Positions 34,813-41,367 of a stretch of DNA of 64,000 nucleotides are shown one piece after another (position 1 is the stretch's first letter; each line of letters begins with the position of its first letter). The stretch covers positions 1,453,001 to 1,517,000 of the forward strand of contig NZ_CP041186.1 of assembly GCF_006517175.1 (NCBI RefSeq). Direction: 5' to 3'. Made by a program: the position numbers and the translations under genes. The stretch is from Persicimonas caeni. Its GTDB lineage: Bacteria; Myxococcota_A; Bradymonadia; Bradymonadales; Bradymonadaceae. The notes beneath the pieces are model-generated. The model made no database searches. It was not told the DNA's origin and saw nothing but the letters and a program-made list of their open reading frames with translations.

Positions 34813-35703
34813 GTGGCAATTGAGTCCTACAACCGGCCCTCACTCCATAACCGCGTCGAAGTTTTCACGATCCTCATCACGAACGCTTGGGAGTTACTGC
34901 TAAAGGCGGAAATCATCAAAGCGTCCGACAACATAGACGCCATTTTTTACAAGGACTCAGACCGGTCGCTTGCAATTCGAGATGCGCTGAAGCAACGAAT
35001 TCCCAAGGAAAATGATCCGGTGCGGAAAAACCTCGAAAAGGTGTGTGACCTGCGCGATAATGCAGTGCATCTGCTGATTCCAGAGCTTCAGGCGCATTGG
35101 TCACGTCTGTTTCAGGCCAATGTTCTCAACTTCATTACACGCTACGAAGATGCCACCGGAGAGAATCTCTTCAACAGCGGTCGTGGCATGCTCAGCCTCA
35201 TCGTGGACCGAGAAGCAGCCGAGCTAGCCACGATCAAGCTGAAGTTTGGAGAAGCATCTGCCGAAACAGTTGAATTATTCTTGCAGCGGTTTCTCGCAGA
35301 CGAGGAAGAACTTGATACGCCGAACTTTGCGATTCCGGTCGACTATCGGCTGGTGCTCACGAAGGCCAATCAGCAGGGAGATATAGTGCTGTCGCACGGT
35401 GAGGGTGGCCGACGTGCGATAAAGGTTGTCCAATCGAGAAACATCGATAAGACGCACCCGCATCTGATGATGGAAGCAGTCGAATTGATCGGTGAGCGTC
35501 TGCCCGAGCACCACGTTACCAGACCTCGTGTGACGGCAATTTGCGAGAAGCATCACATCTATAACTCACCGGGTTCGAAATACTACGACGAGATTCAAAA
35601 GCCGTTCACAAGACGCTTCTCTGACACATTTGTTGATTGGGTTGTGGAGAAGGCGAGTGAGGATACTGAGTGGATTGAGCGTGCGTGGGACTGGTACTCG
35701 TGA
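34813..35703 (+). pseudogene. 3' part of the DUF3644/HEPN-like gene, severed from its 5' end
   Basis: 296 residues starting VAIESYNRPSLHNRVEVF and ITNAWELLLKAEII, the hallmark of DUF3644. An R-x4-H motif, RDNAVH (residues 81-86 of this part), matches the HEPN RNase active site pattern. GTG 34813 or ATG 34786 (inside topB antisense sequence) could start translation, so a truncated protein without the N-terminal helix-turn-helix may still be made. Its 5' part is at 25398-25715. The reverse transcriptase gene follows after 172 bases on the same strand, so the two were probably one operon. Confidence 0.82.
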
Positions 35704-35875
35704 AATCGGACGTCTTTTGGCTGAACGACAATGCGATACCGCGGGAACAGTGAGGCCTTCTCGGACGAAAATAGCGTCTGTCAGGTCGCCAACGGCTACC
35801 AAAAGCCGCATATGGCTGGCTACGAGCGAGAGTTTCTATCATCAAATCATGCTCTTTCGAGCAAGGGAGTCTTGA
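35704..35875 (+). other. Gap between DUF3644 and reverse transcriptase genes, possible ncRNA
   Basis: 172 bases with no open frame of note on the plus strand. A small hairpin, CGGCTACCAAAAGCCG (about 35799-35814), and several short self-complementary stretches are visible. Several defence RTs (for example DRT2 and DRT9) use a structured RNA encoded beside the RT as template, so this is the first place to look; nothing in the sequence proves it. A ribosome binding site (AAGGGA) lies at its end. Confidence 0.35.
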
Positions 35876-37525
35876 GTGTCGAGACGCGCTCCAACATTAG
35901 ATTCATTGCTTCGTTCGGGGTACTTTCCAAAAGAACTTCCTCCTGCGTTTACGACCGCCCCCTTCGCGAATGCTTTTGCTGAGAAAGACATCGACGAAGA
36001 GTTCTTTGGCATTACGAACGCCAGTGACCCAAATGCGGTCGCCAATCGTTTCAAAGGAGCTTCTGCGACCCGTCCCGCACAGCACTTTTTGGCGCTGCGG
36101 AACGGTGGCCGACGACGACTTGAAGTTCCGAACCCCGCAAGCTTCTATTGGCTTGCGAAAGAAATAAGTGCAGGATGGCACGAGCTATGGGCGAAGATCG
36201 GTCGATCTCAACTGTCGATTTCTGCGCCGCAAGTAAACGATGATTCTAGCCGTGCGGTTACCCCACAGTCTCCTGGTAATAAGCGTCCAGAAATTCGCGC
36301 GCAGCGTTTTTGCTACGGGACAATACTGTTTGAGTGCGACATAGCGTCCTACTACCCGTCGATCTATACCCATTCCATTCCTTGGGTTCTACATGGGAAA
36401 GAAAAGGCGAAGTCCAACAAGAATGGGCTGAAACTGTTGGGTAATCGGCTGGACAAGTTGTGCCAGAACTGTCAGCGCCGGCAAACTCGGGGGATTCCAG
36501 TCGGGCCAGACACCTCACTAATTATCAGCGAGTTGCTTCTTTCAGAAGTGGACGTGCGACTGTCTGAATTAGACGAATTACGGGGAGGAATGCGCTTTTA
36601 TGATGACTTCGAGTTGGTGTGCGAGACTGACGATGATGCTAACTTACTTAGGAGTTCGATTGAAGATGCACTGGAGTGGCTAGAGCTTGAGGTGAACAAT
36701 CGGAAGTGCCGGATTGAACGTCTTCCTGTTGAGTTGGATCCTCCCTGGCGGCGAGAGCTACGACGGTGGGAAGCAAAAAAACGTTCTGGACCCTCGATTC
36801 GAGGAGTAAACAAGCTGAACCCGCAAGAGTTACTAGATTTTTGGGATACCACAACAGCTCTTCAGGGCGACGCCCCGCATGATCCAGTGATTAAAGAAGC
36901 GATCGTAAGGCTCAGTCTGCGCGACGGATTGGCAGTACGACCGAGCCGAAGATATCAAAAGTTTTTGGCGTCGGCGCTCCGGCTTCAACCGGCCTTGGCT
37001 AGACCTGCGTTCACGGAATTGCTGCGGATCAAGAAACATGGGTGCCTCGACGCCGATCTCCTCAACGACGTGCTCTCACATCGAGTAAAGCGATTCGCAC
37101 AAACGCGGGCAACGAATGAGGTGGCTTGGAGTGTATGGGGCGCACTCGCGTTGGATGTCTCACTTGGAGAAGAATGTGGCCAGATTCTTGCGGATGTAGA
37201 TGATGCTTTTGTTGCTCTCTTGTCGTTGATAGCTCGGGAAAAAGGGCTGATTACGGGGCTTGGACGCATCGAGCGATGGAAGTCGTGGTGCACGGCGGAA
37301 TCGCTCAAGGATGAAAATTGGCTTGGATGCTATCAAATTGCTAAGAGTGGCCTTATTGATGGGGTCGACAACAGTATTCTTGAATCTCAACACTATTCGT
37401 CTCAGCTGAGAGCCGCCGATGTGGATTTTGTTGATATTGACGACTTCGACGACATAGATGCGCTGATTGCGAAACTGAATTTGAAAAGATTGGCTCGAGA
37501 GCTCGATGGCGGAGGGCAGTCCTGA
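35876..37525 (+). CDS. Reverse transcriptase of the UG/Abi/DRT defence type
   Basis: 549 residues. N-terminal LLRSGYFPKELPPAF phrase, then RT fingers and palm: motif A FECDIASYYPSIYTHSI (catalytic D155), motif B RQTRGIPVGPDTSLIISE (203-219), motif C RFYDDF (D243, D244) and a motif D-like LELEVNNRKCRIERLP. The YYPSIYTHS and GIPVGPDTS forms are typical of Abi-like and UG reverse transcriptases, not of group II introns. Residues about 290-549 form a helical C-terminal domain, as in that clade. The start is GTG 35876 with AAGGGA before it. Codons are AT-rich. The exact class cannot be assigned by eye. Confidence 0.9.
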   Translation: MSRRAPTLDSLLRSGYFPKELPPAFTTAPFANAFAEKDIDEEFFGITNASDPNAVANRFKGASATRPAQHFLALRNGGRRRLEVPNPASFYWLAKEISAGWHELWAKIGRSQLSISAPQVNDDSSRAVTPQSPGNKRPEIRAQRFCYGTILFECDIASYYPSIYTHSIPWVLHGKEKAKSNKNGLKLLGNRLDKLCQNCQRRQTRGIPVGPDTSLIISELLLSEVDVRLSELDELRGGMRFYDDFELVCETDDDANLLRSSIEDALEWLELEVNNRKCRIERLPVELDPPWRRELRRWEAKKRSGPSIRGVNKLNPQELLDFWDTTTALQGDAPHDPVIKEAIVRLSLRDGLAVRPSRRYQKFLASALRLQPALARPAFTELLRIKKHGCLDADLLNDVLSHRVKRFAQTRATNEVAWSVWGALALDVSLGEECGQILADVDDAFVALLSLIAREKGLITGLGRIERWKSWCTAESLKDENWLGCYQIAKSGLIDGVDNSILESQHYSSQLRAADVDFVDIDDFDDIDALIAKLNLKRLARELDGGGQS

Positions 37526-37606
37526 GGGGAAAGGCGCGGACCGGTCAAACTTCCACGCATCTGATGTCGTCGAGGTTTCGACTTCGCCGAAGAAACTCGA
37601 ACTAGC

Positions 37607-37660
37607 GCTCGCTCGCCCCCTATGTACGGCGAGAGTAAGTTAGGCCGCACAGAGCAACTC
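37607..37660. repeat. 54-bp direct repeat, left copy
   Basis: Starts GCTCGCTCGCCCC and ends CAGAGCAACTC, with GGCGAGAGTAAGTTAGGCCG inside. It matches 39397-39450 at about 51 of 54 positions. The two copies bracket the membrane protein gene. The surrounding gap 37526-37850 also holds the hairpin GAACGGTG-TCACA-CACCGTTC (37675-37695) and a degenerate second copy near 37714, and no gene. Confidence 0.85.
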
Positions 37661-37850
37661 TTTTGCGCGCAGCTGAACGGTGTCACACACCGTTCGGCGG
37701 CGCTCTATCAGATGAACGGTGCCACACACCGCTTGGCGGTGCACATGCGTCGACGTAGAGGGCTGGTTGCCGTTCTGGACCCGGCCTGAGAACACAAGAA
37801 TAGTTTCGAGCTGCTTTGTTGATTGTGATTTCGAGGTTGTTTTGGCTGAG

Positions 37851-39038
37851 ATGGATGATGGTAAGGGGTTGATACGGAAGGTGTTTCGGCAACGTGCCGA
37901 GGTTGTGAAGATTGTGCTGGTCGCAGTGTTGCTGAGTATCGGCGTGAATTTGATTGCTCAATTTACTTGGGATTGGGCAAAACCTCACAAACAAGCGATG
38001 TTAGTGGTGGGGCTGTTTCTTTGCGTTTTGGCTGTCGCGATTCTTGCCGTGAACCTTTTTTCGAAGATTACAAAGGTAAGGAGCGTCTTCGAAGGCATTT
38101 TCGTTTACGATGAGAAGTCCGACGCTTTCGTGAGTGTTGACCGATACTGGTTTTCTCACGAGATTTGCCGCTATTATGATGCGGCAATTGCCGAGGATTT
38201 AGCGCTAAAAGCTCGCTGGGAAAATTGCCGCTTTGAGTTATTTGGCAAGCGCAATGACATGTTTGTGGAATTGGCGACTTACGCTCTTCTTAACCAACTG
38301 TCGGTGCATCTTTCTGACTACTTTAATGATACGAGCTTTGAGGATGAGTCGCTCGAGGTTTTTCAGCGCGACGATCTCACCAAGGACGTTTTGAAGAATG
38401 AATTTCTAGCGCTATTCTCGAAGCCGATGGAGAAGCGAGCACCGTTTGTTAAACAGACCCTTGCTGAGAAAGATACGGGTCCGGGAGAGGTTATTGCGTC
38501 ATTTAGTGACGGCGCAATTTATGAAAAATTTAGGTTGGTTCTGCCAAAGGGAAGTCGTCTCACACTGCGGGATGACGGTGCGATTTGTGTCAAAACAAGA
38601 CGATTAGATTTGGTTTTAGGGGTCCGGTTTATTGGCACCCAGTCGTTGTTGCCAAGTGAATTTCAAAGGCTCTATCTTGGTGTGGAGCAACCTATTCACC
38701 ACAGCGTTTACGAGGTAGACGTGTCAATCGAAGCCTCTTTTCGTTTATTGCCGCTACTCGCGAAGAAGGGCTGGCGTTACTACTTCTGGTTAGAGTCATT
38801 TTTTGAGGATATTAGGTCGAAGGTGTCACGAGAACACTTTCTGAAGTCTATCGGCTGGCAGACAGCGTATACCACCTACCGACTCATGAACCCAGAGACA
38901 AGAAACGACCAGCGGGAGTCTTGTACTAGTGACCAAGAGGAAAAGCCGGGCAAGGCCGAGACTGACACTAGCACGGGATCTGACATAGACTCCGCTGAGC
39001 GAAAAAGGTCGCCCGACTCAAATGACGGCTGCGAATAA
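37851..39038 (+). CDS. Two-helix membrane protein of unknown function in the defence island
   Basis: 395 residues from ATG 37851. Two transmembrane helices near the N-terminus (VVKIVLVAVLLSIGVNLIAQ, about 19-38; AMLVVGLFLCVLAVAILAV, about 49-67) are followed by a cytosolic domain of about 240 residues and a disordered, Glu/Ser-rich tail. I do not recognise the family. The layout (two helices plus a globular domain) recalls membrane effectors of abortive systems, but no motif proves this. Strongly AT-rich codons. It stands alone between two 54-bp direct repeats, downstream of the RT. Confidence 0.7.
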   Translation: MDDGKGLIRKVFRQRAEVVKIVLVAVLLSIGVNLIAQFTWDWAKPHKQAMLVVGLFLCVLAVAILAVNLFSKITKVRSVFEGIFVYDEKSDAFVSVDRYWFSHEICRYYDAAIAEDLALKARWENCRFELFGKRNDMFVELATYALLNQLSVHLSDYFNDTSFEDESLEVFQRDDLTKDVLKNEFLALFSKPMEKRAPFVKQTLAEKDTGPGEVIASFSDGAIYEKFRLVLPKGSRLTLRDDGAICVKTRRLDLVLGVRFIGTQSLLPSEFQRLYLGVEQPIHHSVYEVDVSIEASFRLLPLLAKKGWRYYFWLESFFEDIRSKVSREHFLKSIGWQTAYTTYRLMNPETRNDQRESCTSDQEEKPGKAETDTSTGSDIDSAERKRSPDSNDGCE

Positions 39039-39205
39039 GGCGCGCGGCCCGAATGGCACCTGACACCATTCGGATACGTGCCGCTCTCTCGTTCGAACCG
39101 GATGGAGCCAGCCTCGTCGAACTCTCAACATTTCCTCAGTGTCGGGCCGCCCGGTACTTCGGGAGATGGGCCCGAACGGGGTCTGGCACAATTCGGGCGC
39201 ACGCT

Positions 39206-39288
39206 ATTTAGGTGGAATTATTATTGAGAGGCGAATGGTCCGCGCAGGTGAACGATGCCACACACCATTCAGCCGTGCGGACTGAGTG
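39206..39288. repeat. Partial palindromic repeat, one end of the A/B type
   Basis: CTATTTAGGTGGAATTATTATTGA-like start (GCTATTTAGGTGGAATTA, then TTATTGAGAGGCG) resembles the left ends of families A and B. It continues into GAACGATG-CCACA-CACCATTC, a hairpin like that at 37675. No matching right end is seen. It lies in the gap 39039-39472, which has no gene. Confidence 0.6.
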
Positions 39289-39396
39289 CGCTCACGCTAA
39301 GACCGAACGCCGGACAAGGTTTCGGCTTCAGCGAATACGGGCGAGGCCGCCCGCGCTCCAGAAACGAGACGACGGCCCACAGAGACTCGGACCAGG

Positions 39397-39450
39397 GCTC
39401 GCTCGCCCCTTAGGTACGGCGAGAGTAAGTTAGGCCGCAGAGAGCAACTC
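39397..39450. repeat. 54-bp direct repeat, right copy
   Basis: Second copy of the repeat at 37607-37660. It ends 22 bases before the start codon of the AlbA_2 ATPase gene, so it probably is the native leader of that gene, and the left copy a duplication made when the membrane-protein cassette entered. Confidence 0.85.
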
Positions 39451-39472
39451 GTCTGCGAGCCGGAGAACAAAC

Positions 39473-41365
39473 ATGACCGCTTTCGACCCCACACCCTACC
39501 TGACCCAAGACGAGGGGCAGCATTACGAGCGCAAACCGCTCTTCGAGGGGCGTCCCGGGGCGAAGAAGGCGCGTGACCGCCGGGAGGTGCGCGACCAGGT
39601 CGCGGAGTACGTCGCGGCGTTTGCCAACGCGGAGGGCGGCATCTTGCTGCTCGGAGTCGAGGACGACTGTGTGGTCACGGGCCACGACTACAGCGAGCGT
39701 CCGCTCGAGCATGTGCTCAACGTGCCGCAGGCGCGGTTGGAGCCGCCGCAGGCGCCGGGGTTTGTGGTGGAGCACGATGGCCATGAAGTGATCGTCTTCG
39801 ACGTGCAGGCGTCGGACGTGCCGGTGCAGGTGACCGGTGATGGGTTTCCGCTGCGCATGGGCGATCGGACGGTGCAGGCGAGCGAGTCGCAGATTCGCAG
39901 CCTCAAGTTTCATGGCATGGCGGAGAGCTGGGAGAGCAGGCCCTCCCCGTTGACCTTGGATGACCTGGACGGGGAGTTGCTCGCGCGAGCGAAGGCCGGG
40001 TCGGGGCTGCAGTCGGCGTCGGACGTCGACTATCTGTTGCGGCGCAAGTTGGCCGATCGGCGCGGGGCTGGGATTCAGTTGCGGCGGGCGGCGGAGCTCG
40101 TCTTCGCTCAATACGGACCGGACCATCCGAATGCGGGCGTTCGCTTGTTTCGGGTCATCGGCACCGAGCGGCGCCTGGGGCCCGAACATAACGTCGAAGA
40201 ACGGCCGCGCATCGAGGGCAATCTGCCCGCGGTGTTGGACGAGGCGATGACGCTTATAAATGGGCTGTTGCGGCGTCCATCGCGGCTGGTCGGCTCCAAG
40301 TTCAAGGCCATGCCGGAGTACCCCGACTTTGCGTGGAAGGAAGCGTTGCTCAACGCGGTCGCTCACCGCGACTACGCGGCGCAGGGCCGCTGTACGGAAG
40401 TGTGGCTGTATGATGACCGCATGGAGGTGCGCAATCCGGGTGCGCTGATGGAGACCGTGTCGCTCGAAGGCCTGCGACGCCAGGAGCGGTTTCACGCCAG
40501 CCGAAATCCTCGCTTGGTTCGGGTGCTCGTCGACCTCGGGTATATGCGCGACCACGGGGAGGGCATCCCGCGGATGTTCTACGAGATGGAAGGGAGCTTT
40601 TTGCCCGAGCCGGAGCTCGACGAGACGACCCACTCCTTTGCAGTCACGCTGCGCAACACGCCGGAGTTGAGCGAGGCTGACCGCCGTTTTATCGCGCGAG
40701 TCGATAGCGACGAATTGTCGAAGGAGGAGTTTCGCGCTCTGTTGGAGGCACACCGGCATGGGCGGGTTGATAACGCGCGGATGCGACGCCTTGTCGGCTT
40801 AGATACGCTGAAGGCGAGCCAGCTGTTGAGGCGGCTTCGCGATCAGGGATTGCTCGAGCTTCATGCAGCCGGATCTGCAAGTTATTACACGCTCGGTGAG
40901 TCTCTTTCGGTCGAACGAGAGACTTCGGAGGCCGAACAGAAGACTTCGGAGGTCGAACGAGAGACTTCGGAGGTCGAACGAGAGACTTCGGAGGCTGAAC
41001 AGAAGACTTCGGAGGCCGAACAGAAGACTTCGGAGGCCGAACAGAAGACTTCGGAGGCCGAACAGAAGACTTTGCTCCGCGAGCAACTCTTGCGCATGCT
41101 TCCAGAAGAGTTACGAGTTCAGGTCGAGTCTGTGCGGTCACGCGCCCCGGTTGAGCAGATGCAATCGCTGGTCAGAGATCTGTGTGAGTTGCGGGCGCTG
41201 CGTCCGTTGGAGCTCGCGGCCCTCCTAGATCGCGGCACGAGTCGGGTAACCTCCGCATATTTGAGGCCTCTCGTTGACGCCGGCAAACTCGAACGCACGC
41301 ATCCGGAAACACCGCACCACCCTGATCAAGCTTATGTCGCTGTAAATGAGAACTCTGGGGGATAG
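39473..41365 (+). CDS. AlbA_2 (Schlafen-like) ATP-binding protein with heptad repeat tract
   Basis: 630 residues. The N-terminal AlbA_2 / AAA_4 domain reads YVAAFANAEGGILLLGVEDD (residues about 42-61). A C-terminal ATP-binding module has FAWKEALLNAVAHRDYAAQG and DHGEGIPRMFYEME. Winged-helix-like segments follow, one interrupted by seven tandem copies of a seven-residue unit (ERETSEA / EQKTSEA; DNA 40913-41059). Such proteins are common between hsdS and hsdR and are thought to act with the restriction system, though their function is not settled. The hsdR start lies two bases after its stop. Confidence 0.88.
   Translation: MTAFDPTPYLTQDEGQHYERKPLFEGRPGAKKARDRREVRDQVAEYVAAFANAEGGILLLGVEDDCVVTGHDYSERPLEHVLNVPQARLEPPQAPGFVVEHDGHEVIVFDVQASDVPVQVTGDGFPLRMGDRTVQASESQIRSLKFHGMAESWESRPSPLTLDDLDGELLARAKAGSGLQSASDVDYLLRRKLADRRGAGIQLRRAAELVFAQYGPDHPNAGVRLFRVIGTERRLGPEHNVEERPRIEGNLPAVLDEAMTLINGLLRRPSRLVGSKFKAMPEYPDFAWKEALLNAVAHRDYAAQGRCTEVWLYDDRMEVRNPGALMETVSLEGLRRQERFHASRNPRLVRVLVDLGYMRDHGEGIPRMFYEMEGSFLPEPELDETTHSFAVTLRNTPELSEADRRFIARVDSDELSKEEFRALLEAHRHGRVDNARMRRLVGLDTLKASQLLRRLRDQGLLELHAAGSASYYTLGESLSVERETSEAEQKTSEVERETSEVERETSEAEQKTSEAEQKTSEAEQKTSEAEQKTLLREQLLRMLPEELRVQVESVRSRAPVEQMQSLVRDLCELRALRPLELAALLDRGTSRVTSAYLRPLVDAGKLERTHPETPHHPDQAYVAVNENSGG
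40913..41071 (+). repeat. 21-bp in-frame tandem repeat, seven units plus a partial
   Basis: Units begin GAACGAGAGACTTCGGAGG or GAACAGAAGACTTCGGAGG and run at exact 21-bp spacing from 40913 to 41059, then a partial unit. They encode ERETSEA/V and EQKTSEA/V. Near-identity of the last four units suggests recent expansion; copy number changes would leave the frame open and alter a linker length. Confidence 0.95.
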
Positions 41366-41367
41366 AA

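Noticed and set aside
35704-35875. Retron msr-msd structure upstream of the RT
   Set aside because: No pair of inverted a1/a2 repeats or conserved branching guanosine context could be found, and the RT motifs are of the UG/Abi type rather than retron type.
37719-37850. Longer N-terminus of the two-helix membrane protein
   Set aside because: This stretch overlaps repeat hairpins (CACACACCG) and gives cysteine-rich sequence without similarity to a signal; ATG 37851 gives a normal membrane protein start.
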